A stretch of 64,000 nt of DNA from Clostridium aestuarii. GTDB taxonomy: Bacteria; Bacillota; Clostridia; Clostridiales; Clostridiaceae. The stretch is taken from NCBI RefSeq assembly GCF_026735135.1, contig NZ_JAPQER010000001.1, forward strand, positions 503,500 through 567,499. The letters run 5' to 3'. Of this stretch, positions 50,961-60,674 are shown one piece after another (position 1 is the first letter of the stretch; each line of letters begins with the position of its first letter). The notes beneath the pieces are model-generated. The model worked only from the letters and a program-made list of their open reading frames with translations. It was not told the origin of the DNA and ran no database searches. Position numbers and translations under genes: made by a program.

Positions 50961-52133
50961 TTATTTATCACCTTTAAAATTCTTTAGCAAATCTGCAAAA
51001 GCAAAGTTTCCTTCATCTTCGTCATTATACTTAGAGTATTCTTTACTATTCCCGTTTAAAGCTTCCTTAATGCTTAAACTAATTTTTTGTTCTTCTTCTT
51101 TTATATCTAATATTTTAACTTTTACTTTATCCCCTATACTTAATATTTGAGAAGGTTTTATAATATTTTCATCGGTAATTTGTGTAATATGAACTAACCC
51201 TTCTACTCCTGACTCAATTTCTACAAAAGCTCCAAATTCTAAAATTCTTACAACTCTTCCTTCTAAAATATCATCAATCTTATATTTATTAACTACATTA
51301 TTCCAAGGATTTTCCTCAATATCTTTCAATCCTAATGAAATTCTACCATTATCTTTATCAAAATCTAAAACATAAACTTCTACTTTATCACCTTCTGATA
51401 CAATTTCTGAAGGATTATTAACCCTTTTCCAGGATAAATTTGAATTATGAATCAGTCCATCTATTCCACCCAAATCAACAAAAGCTCCAAATTTAGCAAG
51501 CCTTCTTACAATACCAATTCTTTTTTCACCTTTTTTTAGGCTAGCCCAGAGTTTTTCTCTTTTATTCTCGATTTCCTTTTTCTCAACTTCTTTTCTAGAT
51601 AACACAATTTTTTTCTTTGCTTTGTTTAACTCAATAATTTTCACTACTAATTTTTTACCAATAAAATCATTTAAATTTTTTACAAAAGAGCTAGAAACAT
51701 GTGACGCAGGTATAAATGCTCTTATATCTTTAGCATAAACAATAACTCCGCCTTTTACAACTTCTTTCACTTCTACTTCAAAAGTAGTATCATCTTTTAA
51801 TGCCTTTTCAAAATCATTCCAAACTTTAATTTCATCTGCTTTTCTCTTAGATAAAACTACATTTCCTTCTCCATCATTTAATTTAATAATATAAACTTCA
51901 ATCTTATCTCCTGATTTTAGAATTTCTTTAAGCTCTATTTCTTCATCAGTAGATATTTCTTTTTTTGTAATAATTCCATCTGTAATATATCCTATATTAA
52001 CCAAAACTTCACTTTCTGTTACTGAAATAACTTCACCTGTTACAATATCTCCGCTATGAATTGTTTTCATTGATTTCTCTATTTCACTCATCATCTCATT
52101 CATTGAATTTTCTTCAACTTTATCAATTGTCAT
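50961..52133 (-). CDS. rpsA: Ribosomal protein S1-like protein, four S1 domains
   Basis: 390 residues with four S1 RNA-binding domains at about 25-95 (GDIVTGEVISVTESEVLVNI), 112-180, 200-268 (GIVRRLAKFGAFVDLGGIDG) and 285-352 (EGRVVRILEFGAFVEIESGV). The third and fourth are the most canonical. Four-domain forms are typical of Firmicutes and often called S1 homologues; a strict ribosomal role is uncertain. In many clostridia S1 domains are fused to IspH; here the protein stands alone. GGGAG precedes the ATG. Confidence 0.9.
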   Translation of the reverse strand: MTIDKVEENSMNEMMSEIEKSMKTIHSGDIVTGEVISVTESEVLVNIGYITDGIITKKEISTDEEIELKEILKSGDKIEVYIIKLNDGEGNVVLSKRKADEIKVWNDFEKALKDDTTFEVEVKEVVKGGVIVYAKDIRAFIPASHVSSSFVKNLNDFIGKKLVVKIIELNKAKKKIVLSRKEVEKKEIENKREKLWASLKKGEKRIGIVRRLAKFGAFVDLGGIDGLIHNSNLSWKRVNNPSEIVSEGDKVEVYVLDFDKDNGRISLGLKDIEENPWNNVVNKYKIDDILEGRVVRILEFGAFVEIESGVEGLVHITQITDENIIKPSQILSIGDKVKVKILDIKEEEQKISLSIKEALNGNSKEYSKYNDEDEGNFAFADLLKNFKGDK

Positions 52134-52350
52134 ATTTCACATCTCCCTATGGTATTCAAATTACAAATTATAATGTAATTCAAATTTATTTCTATATATA
52201 GTATAACAAAATATTTAATTATCTTAAACTGCAATGTCTTTCAAGCACTTAATAATAATCTTATTATTCTCAATAAAACTAAACTTTACTTACTACATAT
52301 ATTTTTTTTATTAGAGCAAACTATTTAAAAGAATAAAGGAGGTATTAACT

Positions 52351-52752
52351 ATGTATACCAAAAAATTACACTTAAAAACATTCTTATCATCTATTATATT
52401 AATTCTTTTAATATTTAATTTCATATTACCGAGTACAGCGAAAGCATATAAAGATATTTCACCTTCAGATGTAAGAGATATGATTGATACTTCAACTCTT
52501 ATGTTAGTCATAGATGTACGAGTTCCAAAAGAATATTCTAAAGGGAAAATACGAACTAGTGTAAATATTCCACTTAACATTCTTAAAAACACAGTAATTG
52601 AAAGAAACATCCCCAAATCAACAATAATAATTACTTATAGTCAAGATAATGCTACTGCTTACCAAGCCGCTAAAATTTTAGACAGTTTAGGATATCAACA
52701 AGTATATACTTTAGGTAGCATAAATAGTTGGCCCTACGAGATTATAAGATAA
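52351..52752 (+). CDS. Exported rhodanese-like protein without catalytic Cys
   Basis: 133 residues. A signal peptide (LSSIILILLIFNFIL) has a good signal-peptidase site after STAKA. The rhodanese fold follows: LVIDVRVPKEYSKGKI, SVNIPL, and the active-site loop position reads ITYSQDNATAYQAA. The loop Cys is replaced and the protein contains no cysteine at all, so sulfurtransferase activity is excluded. AGGAGG precedes the ATG. A binding or structural role outside the membrane is possible. The next gene, leuS, has its own promoter. Confidence 0.85.
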   Translation: MYTKKLHLKTFLSSIILILLIFNFILPSTAKAYKDISPSDVRDMIDTSTLMLVIDVRVPKEYSKGKIRTSVNIPLNILKNTVIERNIPKSTIIITYSQDNATAYQAAKILDSLGYQQVYTLGSINSWPYEIIR

Positions 52753-52756
52753 TATC

Positions 52757-52785
52757 TTGACAGCATTTATTATTTAATCTATAAT
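52757..52785 (+). promoter_or_regulatory. Sigma-A promoter of the leuS T-box transcript
   Basis: Consensus TTGACA (52757-52762), 17-base spacer, TATAAT (52780-52785). Confidence 0.9.
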
Positions 52786-52791
52786 TATACG

Positions 52792-53028
52792 AAAAAGAAT
52801 AAAATTCTATGATGCATTGATTAGGAGTAGTAATATTTGATTCAATTAAAGAGAGCTGCCGGATGCTGTAAGACAGTATTGATAAAATATGAACTTGCCT
52901 TTGAGCTTATCTGTTAAAAGCAGGTACGGATAAACCGTTATATTTGGAAGTGAGGCTTATAGCCTAACTAGAGTGGTACCGCGGAACAACTTTCGTCTCT
53001 ATATATTAGAAACGAAGGTTTTTTTATT
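52792..53028 (+). promoter_or_regulatory. T-box leader of leuS (Leu specifier)
   Basis: AAAGAGAG is near 52847-52854. The specifier strand GAA-C-TTG is at 52891-52897; read with the same GAA-N-codon spacing as the cysE and tyrS leaders it gives Leu codon TTG, and the overlapping CTT is also Leu. The T-box TAGAGTGGTACCGCGG is near 52969-52984. A terminator (CGTCTC... / ...GAAACG with AACTTTCGTC/GAAACGAAGGTT arms) ends in TTTTTTT at about 53019-53027. It should raise leuS expression when tRNA-Leu is uncharged. Confidence 0.92.
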
Positions 53029-53083
53029 TATACATAATAAAATAATATTACACATTCATTTAAAATGTAGGAGGTAAAATACT

Positions 53084-55537
53084 ATGGCTAACTATGGAAC
53101 ATCAGTAGATAAAAAATGGCAATCAAGATGGGAAACATCTGGACTTCATAATTTCGATGAAAATGCTCCAGGTGAAAAATTATATGTACTTGAAATGTTT
53201 TCATACCCTTCAGGTGCAAAACTTCATGCAGGGCATTGGTTCAACTATGCTCCTACAGATTCTTGGGCAAGATTCAAAAAAATGCAGGGATATAATGTAT
53301 TCCAACCAATGGGCTTTGATGCTTTCGGTCTACCTGCTGAAAACTATGCAATAAAAACAGGGGTTCATCCTAAAGATTCTACAATGAAAAACATTTCAAA
53401 CATGGAAGAACAATTAAGAGCTATGGGAGCTATGTTTAATTGGGACCATGAAGTTATAACTTGTCTTCCTGATTACTATAAATGGACTCAATGGTTATTC
53501 TTAAAATTATATGAAAAAGGATTAGCATATAGGAAAAAAGCACCTGTAAACTGGTGCCCTAGCTGTAATACAGTACTTGCAAATGAACAAGTAATAGACG
53601 GACAATGTGAAAGATGTGATTCTGAAGTTGAGAGAAAAGAATTAACTCAATGGTTCTTAAAAACAACTGACTATGCTGAAGAATTATTACAAGATTTAGA
53701 TGGTCTAGATTGGCCTGAAAAAACTAAATCAATGCAAAAACATTGGATTGGAAAATCAAAAGGTGCAGAAGCAACTTTCAAAGTTGAAAATTCTGATATA
53801 AATTTTGATGTATTTACTACAAGAGTTGACACACTAAATGGTGTTACTTATGTCGTTCTAGCACCTGAAAGTCCTTTAGTTAATCAAATTACATCACCTG
53901 AATATAAATCAGCAGTTGAAGAATATAAAAAACAAGCTGAAAAACAATCAGATATAGAAAGACAATCAATTTCAAGAGAAAAAACTGGAGTATTTACTGG
54001 AACTTACGCTATCAATCCTATAAATGAAAAAAGAATTCCTATTTGGGTTGCAGATTATGTGCTTGCATCATATGGTACTGGATGTGTAATGGCAGTTCCT
54101 GCACATGATGAGCGTGACTTTGAATTTGCAACTAAATTTAATTTACCAATAGAAAGAGTTATTACAAGTAAGAATGGAAGTGATGATTCTTTACCTTTCA
54201 CTGAATATGGTAAATTAGTAAATAGTGGAGAATTTGATAATCTTACTACTGAAGAAGCTAAAGAAGCAATAGTTAAAAAACTTGAAGTAACAGGACTTGG
54301 TAGATGGAAAATAAATTATAGACTTAGAGATTGGCTTGTTTCAAGACAAAGGTATTGGGGCGCACCTATTCCTATAGTTTATTGTGAGAAATGTGGAACA
54401 GTGGCTGTACCCGAAGAACAGCTTCCAGTTAAACTTCCTTATGATGTTGAATTTACTCCAGATGGTAAATCACCACTTTCAAAATGTGAAAGTTTCTTAC
54501 ACACTACTTGTCCTAAATGTGGTGGTACAGCTACTAGAGAAGTAGATACATTAGATACTTTTGTATGTTCTTCATGGTATTACTTAAGATATACTGATAA
54601 TAAAAACACTGAAAAAGCATTTGATTCTGCTAAGGCAAACGCTCTACTTCCTGTAGATAAATACGTAGGTGGTCCTGAACACGCTTGCATGCACCTTTTA
54701 TATGCAAGATTCATAACTAAAGCACTTAGAGATATGGGCTATATAAACTTTGATGAACCATTTACTTCTCTTACTCATCAAGGCTTAATTCTTGGACCTG
54801 ATGGACTTAAAATGAGTAAGTCTAAAGGGAATACAATTTCTCCAGATGATTATATAGAACAATATGGTTCTGACGTATTTAGAATGTATTTAATGTTTGG
54901 TTTTGCGTATTCTGAAGGTGGTGCTTGGAGCTATGATGGAATAAAATCCATAGCTAGATTCATAGATAGAATAGAAAGATTATTAGACCAATCTAAAACA
55001 GAATTAAATAACTCAAATAATTCAAAAACTGAACTTGAAAAGTCTGAAAAAGAATTAAATTATGCTAGACATTACGCTATAAAACATGTAACTGAAGATA
55101 CTGAAAAATTTCAATTTAATACTTCTATTGCAAGAATAATGGAGTTTACAAACGCTCTATCTAAATATTTAAATGACGAAAAAAATAAAAATGTCAAATT
55201 CTTAGAAGAAGTATTGGTTGATTACATAAAATTATTAGCTCCTTTTAGTCCTCATTTTGCAGAAGAACAATGGGAACTTTTAAATAAGGATTTCTCTATT
55301 TTTAAAACATCTTGGCCAAAATTTAATCCTAAAGCACTAGTTAAGGATGAAATTGAAATAGCCGTTCAAATTTGTGGAAAAATTAAAACTAGAATAAATA
55401 TACCAAACGATATTTCAGATGATGAAATAAAAGAACTTGCTCTTAAAAATGAAACTATCCAAAAAGATATAGACGGCAAAAACATAATAAAAGTAATAGT
55501 TGTTAAAGGTCGACTTGTAAATATAGTAGCAAAATAA
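53084..55537 (+). CDS. leuS: Leucyl-tRNA synthetase
   Basis: 817 residues, full length. The HIGH-type motif [15 protein letters not shown] is near residue 43. Zn-binding cysteines appear in [20 protein letters not shown]. The CP1 editing domain lies in the middle ([32 protein letters not shown]). The KMSKS signature [12 protein letters not shown] is near 580, followed by the anticodon-binding domain. It attaches leucine to tRNA-Leu and proofreads mischarged products. GGAGG precedes the ATG. Controlled by the upstream T-box. Confidence 0.98.
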   Translation: MANYGTSVDKKWQSRWETSGLHNFDENAPGEKLYVLEMFSYPSGAKLHAGHWFNYAPTDSWARFKKMQGYNVFQPMGFDAFGLPAENYAIKTGVHPKDSTMKNISNMEEQLRAMGAMFNWDHEVITCLPDYYKWTQWLFLKLYEKGLAYRKKAPVNWCPSCNTVLANEQVIDGQCERCDSEVERKELTQWFLKTTDYAEELLQDLDGLDWPEKTKSMQKHWIGKSKGAEATFKVENSDINFDVFTTRVDTLNGVTYVVLAPESPLVNQITSPEYKSAVEEYKKQAEKQSDIERQSISREKTGVFTGTYAINPINEKRIPIWVADYVLASYGTGCVMAVPAHDERDFEFATKFNLPIERVITSKNGSDDSLPFTEYGKLVNSGEFDNLTTEEAKEAIVKKLEVTGLGRWKINYRLRDWLVSRQRYWGAPIPIVYCEKCGTVAVPEEQLPVKLPYDVEFTPDGKSPLSKCESFLHTTCPKCGGTATREVDTLDTFVCSSWYYLRYTDNKNTEKAFDSAKANALLPVDKYVGGPEHACMHLLYARFITKALRDMGYINFDEPFTSLTHQGLILGPDGLKMSKSKGNTISPDDYIEQYGSDVFRMYLMFGFAYSEGGAWSYDGIKSIARFIDRIERLLDQSKTELNNSNNSKTELEKSEKELNYARHYAIKHVTEDTEKFQFNTSIARIMEFTNALSKYLNDEKNKNVKFLEEVLVDYIKLLAPFSPHFAEEQWELLNKDFSIFKTSWPKFNPKALVKDEIEIAVQICGKIKTRINIPNDISDDEIKELALKNETIQKDIDGKNIIKVIVVKGRLVNIVAK

Positions 55538-55556
55538 TTTTGTACAATTTAATAAA

Positions 55557-55595
55557 GAAATGAGGTTTTGCTATTGCAAAACCTCATTTCTTTTA
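55557..55595. terminator. Terminator of leuS, shared with relQ
   Basis: 15-bp perfect stem (GAAATGAGGTTTTGC) with a 4-base loop, then TTTT on the plus strand. It lies between convergent leuS and relQ. Confidence 0.88.
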
Positions 55596-55653
55596 CAAAA
55601 CTGTCATCTCCATATTTCAACTTATTAAAAAATCAAATCAACTCTCAACTTAT

Positions 55654-56448
55654 TTATACTTCTCCATAAGCTTTAAGACTTCTTTCAGTAGCTTCTAATA
55701 ATTTATTTAATTCTATTACCTCTCCTTCTGAAATAAGCTTATTTAACTGATTTCTATAACTAGTCGCTTCATGAACTCTACCAGAAGACATTAAACTAAA
55801 TATATTGTTCATAATATCAGATACTAAACTTGATTTAACTTCAAATAATTTCTGAGCATCCATTATTTCATCTTTTATTTCAAGTACTTCTTGATCTAAT
55901 TTAAACGCAGCATCTGCTGATGATTTTAGTTTAGCTTTTATATATTCGGGGATTTGATGCTTATATTTATAGTTCAAAGAATGTTCGAGCGTAGCCCAAA
56001 AATTCATTGCTAATGTTCTTATCTGAAGTTCAGCAAGTATTTCCTTAACTCCATCAGCCATATTTACAGGGTATTTTATTATCATATGATAGCTTCTATA
56101 TCCGCTTATCTTTACATTTGTGATATAATCTTTTTCATACATTATCTGCATATCTTGTCTTTGCCTTATTAAATTAACAACTTTATATATATCATCTACA
56201 AATTGACACATTATTCTTATACCTGCTATATCCTCTAATTCATATTCTATTCTATGAACAGGTATATTAAATTTATTGGCTTTTTCCAATATACTAGATA
56301 GTTCTTTAACTCTACCTGTTACAAATTCAATTGGGGAGTATTCGCTTTTTCTTCTATATTCACGTCTAATACTTTTAAACTTAACTTTTAATTCTTCTAC
56401 AGCCTGTTCATAAGGTATTAAAAATTTTTTCCATTCTATTACAGCCAT
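55654..56448 (-). CDS. relQ: Small alarmone synthetase (RelQ/YjbM type)
   Basis: 264 residues. It carries only the RelA/SpoT synthetase domain: DIAGIRIMCQFVDDIYKVV near 75, SGYRSYHMIIKYP near 115 and ELQIRTLAMNFWATLEHSL near 142 with the catalytic Glu. No HD hydrolase, TGS or ACT domain is present. It makes (p)ppGpp independently of the ribosome. The C-terminal helical extension resembles the tetramerising part of RelQ. Divergent from the DUF2225 gene across an AT-rich gap. Confidence 0.93.
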   Translation of the reverse strand: MAVIEWKKFLIPYEQAVEELKVKFKSIRREYRRKSEYSPIEFVTGRVKELSSILEKANKFNIPVHRIEYELEDIAGIRIMCQFVDDIYKVVNLIRQRQDMQIMYEKDYITNVKISGYRSYHMIIKYPVNMADGVKEILAELQIRTLAMNFWATLEHSLNYKYKHQIPEYIKAKLKSSADAAFKLDQEVLEIKDEIMDAQKLFEVKSSLVSDIMNNIFSLMSSGRVHEATSYRNQLNKLISEGEVIELNKLLEATERSLKAYGEV

Positions 56449-56771
56449 ATAACCTAACCTCTACTTTTCATATATTATTTTATATATTATAAATAAACAT
56501 CTAAAAAATCAAGTTCTCTATAAAAAATTAATTAAACAACTAAACTTTCATATAACTGCTCAATCTAAAAATTATATAAGTTTATAATAATAACAATTAA
56601 ATTTTCACTTTAATTTTACCATATATATTAATATTTACCCTATACATTTTATTATTATAATACATAAACATTACATATATAAATGATTATTTTTACACAC
56701 TTAATGTTTTTTCTCACTTTTTTTTGTTATAATTGATTTATAATTGTACTTATTACATTTGAGGTGATTAC
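56449..56771. other. AT-rich divergent intergenic region
   Basis: About 320 bases between relQ (minus) and the DUF2225 gene (plus). Very AT-rich with several TATAAT-like strings, including TTATAAT near 56728 that could serve the plus-strand gene. No open frame with a ribosome-binding site and no clear hairpin was found. Confidence 0.5.
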
Positions 56772-57629
56772 GTGAGCAAAGATATTTTTTCTGGATTAGA
56801 TGATTTAGGATTTGACGATATAGATAATTTAAAACTATACGCCAACAAAAAAAAACAAACAACCACAACCTCTGTTAGAGAAAACCATACTGAAAAAATT
56901 GAAATTTATTTATACGATAAAAAAGTAACCTGTCCAGTATGTGAAAATAACTTTAAGGTTAAAGCAGTTAAAACTTCAAGCTATAAAATGAAAGAAAAAG
57001 ATAGTGATTTTTTCATAAGATACGAAAAAATAAATCCTTATTTCTATGATGTCTGGGTTTGTAATAGTTGTGGATATGCTGCTATGAAATCTGATTTTCT
57101 AAAAATAAGAAAGTACCAAGTAGATTTAATAAAAGAAAACATAACTCCTAAATGGAAAGGTAAAGAATATAAAGTTCCTTATGATATCAATACAGCTATT
57201 GAGCGATATAAACTATCTCTATTAAATTATTATTATATGGATTCTAAGGCTAGTAAAAAGGCTATGAACTGTTTGAAATTAGCATGGATGTGCAGGTTAA
57301 CCAGAGATAGTAAAAACGAACAGGATTATTTAAAACAAGCTTTAAAGGGTTTTAATGATTCTTATTTTAACGAAGACTTCCCAATATACGGAATGAATAA
57401 ATTCACAAATATGTACTTGATTGGTGAATTAAATAGACGTATAGGCAATAAAGAAGAAGCTTTATTGTGGTTTAGTAAAGTTATAACTACACCTAATATA
57501 AATAAACGACTTAAAGAATTAGCTAGAGATCAAAAAGATTTGATTAAAGAATCTAATTTACCAAAAAAAATTCCTGTACAACAGACTACTAAGAAAAAAG
57601 GATTTTTCTCATCAATCTTTGGTAAATAA
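56772..57629 (+). CDS. DUF2225 family zinc-finger protein
   Basis: 285 residues. The start is GTG with GAGGTG 5 bases upstream. DUF2225 features: a two-Cys knuckle (TCPVCENNFKVKAV) near residue 56 and a second (WVCNSCGYAAMKSDF) near 98, which together probably bind one zinc. The rest is helical with a TPR-like pattern (LARDQKDLIKES). Function unknown. It is convergent with the metallophosphoesterase gene and shares a terminator. Confidence 0.9.
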   Translation: MSKDIFSGLDDLGFDDIDNLKLYANKKKQTTTTSVRENHTEKIEIYLYDKKVTCPVCENNFKVKAVKTSSYKMKEKDSDFFIRYEKINPYFYDVWVCNSCGYAAMKSDFLKIRKYQVDLIKENITPKWKGKEYKVPYDINTAIERYKLSLLNYYYMDSKASKKAMNCLKLAWMCRLTRDSKNEQDYLKQALKGFNDSYFNEDFPIYGMNKFTNMYLIGELNRRIGNKEEALLWFSKVITTPNINKRLKELARDQKDLIKESNLPKKIPVQQTTKKKGFFSSIFGK

Positions 57630-57662
57630 AAATGAGTTAGAATTTATTCTAACTCATTTTTA
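57627..57662. terminator. Bidirectional terminator between DUF2225 and phosphoesterase genes
   Basis: 16-17-bp perfect stem (TAAAAATGAGTTAGAAT) with a 2-base loop. The convergent stop at 57660 lies inside; T-runs on both strands. Confidence 0.88.
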
Positions 57663-58346
57663 TAATATTTTAATAGGGTCAAAATTTATATAATCACAAG
57701 AAGTAACTATATATTCAATTTCTTCATGATGACCTTCAAAAACCCTTGATAATGAAGGTCCATGAAGATGTCCATATATAACTTTTTCCACTCCATATTC
57801 TTGAAAAATTTTAGTAAAATCAGATTCCTCAAATTTATCATTAACAGGTGGATAATGAACCATCACTATTATTTTTTTATATCCTGCTTTTACAGCACTA
57901 TCTAAAGAAAGTTTTAATCGTATCTTTTCTCTATTATATATTTTTTTATCATGCTCTGAGTACCTATCCTCATTAGGTGGATTCCAACCTCTTGTACCAC
58001 AAACAGCATAATCTTCATATGCAAAAAAATTGTTCTGAATAAAGCTTATATCCTGATAAAGGTTATTCAGTTTTTTTATACTACTCCACCAGTAATCATG
58101 GTTTCCTTTACAAATAATTTTTTTTCCTGGGAGTTTATCAATCCATTCAAGATCCTTCATTCCTTCTTCTATATTCATAGACCATGATATATCTCCAGCT
58201 ATCAAAACTGTATCTTCATCACTAATTTGATTTCTCCAGTTATTTTCTATTTTTTCGTGGTGCTTATACCACTTGTCTCCAAATATATCCATTGGTTTAT
58301 CACAATTAAATGCTAAATGTAAATCTGATATTGCAAAAAGTCCCAC
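57660..58346 (-). CDS. Calcineurin-like metallophosphoesterase
   Basis: 228 residues. All metal-binding motifs are present: ISDLHL (Asp, His), IAGDISW (Asp), KGNHDYWW (Asn, His), VHYPP (His) and YGHLHG (two His). It is a cytosolic dinuclear-metal phosphoesterase; substrate unpredictable. It follows the FlhB-like gene by 6 bases and is co-transcribed with the FliK-like and FlhB-like genes. Confidence 0.92.
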   Translation of the reverse strand: MGLFAISDLHLAFNCDKPMDIFGDKWYKHHEKIENNWRNQISDEDTVLIAGDISWSMNIEEGMKDLEWIDKLPGKKIICKGNHDYWWSSIKKLNNLYQDISFIQNNFFAYEDYAVCGTRGWNPPNEDRYSEHDKKIYNREKIRLKLSLDSAVKAGYKKIIVMVHYPPVNDKFEESDFTKIFQEYGVEKVIYGHLHGPSLSRVFEGHHEEIEYIVTSCDYINFDPIKIL

Positions 58347-58352
58347 TCTTTA

Positions 58353-58628
58353 TCACCTTCCATTTGCTAAGCTATCTATGTCCATTATATAAGCTATTAC
58401 TTCAGCTACTGCTTCATATAATTCTTCTGGCACATAACTTCCTACATCTACATTTGTTAATAAATCTGCTAATTCTTTATTATAAACTATAGGAACATCA
58501 TTTTTTTCAGCTTCCTCTAAAATTTTATCTGCTATATATCCTACTCCAGCAGCCGTTACTTTAGGAGCATCATAATTTAATTCATATTTTAATGCAGCAG
58601 CTTTTCTTCGTTCTTTATTATTACTCAT
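58353..58628 (-). CDS. FlhB-like C-terminal domain protein (YlqH type)
   Basis: 91 residues. It matches only the cytoplasmic C-terminal domain of FlhB/YscU type III export proteins: RRKAAALKYELNYDAPKVTA, GYIADKILEEAEKNDVPIVY, YVPEELYEAVAEVIAYIM. The NPTH autocleavage motif and membrane part are absent, as in Bacillus YlqH. It sits between the FliK-like gene and the phosphoesterase; the equivalent pair in B. subtilis is ylqG-ylqH. Function outside flagellar export is unknown. Confidence 0.88.
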   Translation of the reverse strand: MSNNKERRKAAALKYELNYDAPKVTAAGVGYIADKILEEAEKNDVPIVYNKELADLLTNVDVGSYVPEELYEAVAEVIAYIMDIDSLANGR

Positions 58629-58656
58629 AAAAGTCCCCCAATATCCTCATAATTGG

Positions 58657-60378
58657 TTATACCATATAGTTTATATTAGTAAATTCACTATCCTCAAAAA
58701 AATCTCTACACTCTACTAAATTAACATCTTCTACTTTTTCACTTATTTCTACTGTAGTTATATATCCCATATTATTTAAGATTTTAGCTATTTTATTTTT
58801 TCCTACTTCCAAAACTCTCATCCATTTTTTTTCACATTTCATATCTACATTAATGCTCTTATCCAGCACCTTAATATAAGCATCTACTTCTCCCATATTT
58901 ACAGTTTTCACAGAAGCTACAAATTTAATATTTTTTGAATCTATTTTCTTTCCTCTTTTTCTTTCATCTTTAATTATTAATTTACATGGATATTCTTGTT
59001 CATTCATATTTATAGGAACATCCATATAATAATATTCATTAGATATAGAATTAAAAACTTTAAAATCATTTATCTTGTTATGTAATACTTGTGCAACTTT
59101 ACTAAAGGTTTCTGATTTTTGATTACTATTTTCTTCAATAGCTTGCTTTATAACCTCTTTCATCTCATTAATTTTATTATCTAATTGTTCCTTTACCTTT
59201 GATGATGTGTCAAGTTTTTCACTAATCGTCTTATTAATTTCAAGGTGTTTTTTTATTTCCATCTTTTTTTCATCATTATTAATATTTTCTTTACCTGAAG
59301 CAACTTCTTTTTCAACATTATCTATATTTTCTTTTTTGATTATATTTTTTGTATCATTTGTATTTATAATTTTTTTATCATTTATGTTATCAAGATTTTC
59401 TACATTTTGTTGTTTACTAACTTCATTATTATCAAAATCAGTATCTAAAAGCTTTTTTAATATTTCTTTACCACTTAATTCTTTTAACTCATTTGTATTG
59501 TATATGTTTTTTACATAATTATTATTTTTAACAATACTATTTCCTTTTAAATTAGAGTTTTCAATATTAACTTGTTCACTTTCTTTTACAATATTCTGCA
59601 TCTTATTATCAAATTCATTTCTCTGTTCTGCTTTATTTATTGTATTTGGTTCAGTATTTGCTATTTTATTTTGAAAAATTTGTTTATCCAACTCTGTTAT
59701 TCCTTTATATATTGTCATAGGTTCTTTTATAATTTTACTAAAACTTTTTATATTATTTTCTGTTAGCTCAATATCATTTTCAAGCATAGTAAACAATTCA
59801 TCAGCACTTAATTTTTTAAATTCACTAAAAAAACCTTTTAATGATTTTTCAACATTTTGTCCTTTTGGGCTATTTATATCAATATCTTTATTATCTAAAT
59901 ACTTTAAAATAAAGCTATCTTCTTCATTAGAATCTATTATTATTTTATTTTGAAATTCCAATAATGATTTAATCTTAGATATATTTTCTCTTGTTAATGG
60001 CATTTTACATTTTATCATTTTTTCTAAAACAGTATAATCTTCTTTATCTGTATATATTCCTTGTTCTTCTAACGTAGTTTTTAATAAATTTTCAGAAACT
60101 TTTTCAGTTTCATCATTTACAATTTTAATTACAATTTTACCATCTTCATATCCTTCTACTTCAAACTTTAGTAATTTATGAGGCACAAAATCAATAGGTT
60201 CTTTAATTTGTGCTGAAAATTGCCATCCATCTAAAAGTTTTAATATTGCTTCATTTGTTAGGCTATCTAAATCAGTAATCCTTGCTGTGAATTTTTCTCC
60301 TAATTCAAAAGACAGTTTTTTATGGATTCTTTTTGAATTTGCATTATGTGTACTATTGATATTCAAAATTCCAGCCAT
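58657..60378 (-). CDS. FliK-like/YlqG-type protein with long low-complexity centre
   Basis: 573 residues from ATG 60378 (AAGGAGG 11 bases upstream; the in-frame TTG at 60399 overlaps that site). The N-terminus (about 25-210) and the C-terminal domain (KINDFKVFNSISNEYYYMDV, INMNEQEYPCKLIIKDERK, about 430-560) resemble hook-length control/YlqG proteins. The centre (about 230-420) is Asn/Lys/Glu/Ile-rich and probably disordered. It precedes the FlhB-like gene. In YlqG-YlqH pairs no flagellar role has been shown. Confidence 0.75.
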   Translation of the reverse strand: MAGILNINSTHNANSKRIHKKLSFELGEKFTARITDLDSLTNEAILKLLDGWQFSAQIKEPIDFVPHKLLKFEVEGYEDGKIVIKIVNDETEKVSENLLKTTLEEQGIYTDKEDYTVLEKMIKCKMPLTRENISKIKSLLEFQNKIIIDSNEEDSFILKYLDNKDIDINSPKGQNVEKSLKGFFSEFKKLSADELFTMLENDIELTENNIKSFSKIIKEPMTIYKGITELDKQIFQNKIANTEPNTINKAEQRNEFDNKMQNIVKESEQVNIENSNLKGNSIVKNNNYVKNIYNTNELKELSGKEILKKLLDTDFDNNEVSKQQNVENLDNINDKKIINTNDTKNIIKKENIDNVEKEVASGKENINNDEKKMEIKKHLEINKTISEKLDTSSKVKEQLDNKINEMKEVIKQAIEENSNQKSETFSKVAQVLHNKINDFKVFNSISNEYYYMDVPINMNEQEYPCKLIIKDERKRGKKIDSKNIKFVASVKTVNMGEVDAYIKVLDKSINVDMKCEKKWMRVLEVGKNKIAKILNNMGYITTVEISEKVEDVNLVECRDFFEDSEFTNINYMV

Positions 60379-60540
60379 TAATTTCATACCCTCCTTCAAT
60401 ACATATACCCTACACTTTAATAATCAGTTTAATTCTTTTTTAATAATATCAACATATCACTATTTTATTTGAATTAATATATATTCTTTTTTATTATCGT
60501 GATAAAATTGTACATCTATATATTTACATTATCATATGAT

Positions 60541-60583
60541 TAAATTACATAATTAAAAATTTCAACTGCAAAATGCAAGTTGG
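60541..60583. repeat. Intergenic repeat, copy 2
   Basis: 35 of 43 positions match 28355-28397, with the first 19 bases identical. Here the element extends into an imperfect hairpin. Same orientation and same relative position (past a terminator, upstream of the next minus-strand gene) as copy 1. Confidence 0.5.
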
Positions 60584-60633
60584 AAATTATGCAATTTTCT
60601 CATATAAATATTATATAAAACTTTTATAGAAAA

Positions 60634-60669
60634 CAAAAGAAAATGCCTAACATTAGACATTTTCTTTTG
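60634..60669 (-). terminator. Terminator of tyrS
   Basis: 12-bp perfect stem (CAAAAGAAAATG) with a 12-base loop that adds short pairing; TTTT flank on the minus strand. Confidence 0.82.
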
Positions 60670-60674
60670 GAAAA

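Larger units (their letters stand above)
60379..60674. other. AT-rich intergenic region between tyrS and FliK-like gene
   Basis: Contains the tyrS terminator (60634-60669) and the repeat at 60541-60583. Within the repeat, AATTTCAACT can pair with AGTTGGAAATT (one bulged base). The rest is AT-rich with no gene seen. Confidence 0.5.

Noticed and set aside
58353..60378. A flagellar type III export operon
   Set aside because: Only stand-alone FliK-like and FlhB C-terminal-like proteins are present, as in Bacillus ylqG-ylqH. No other flagellar genes are nearby.
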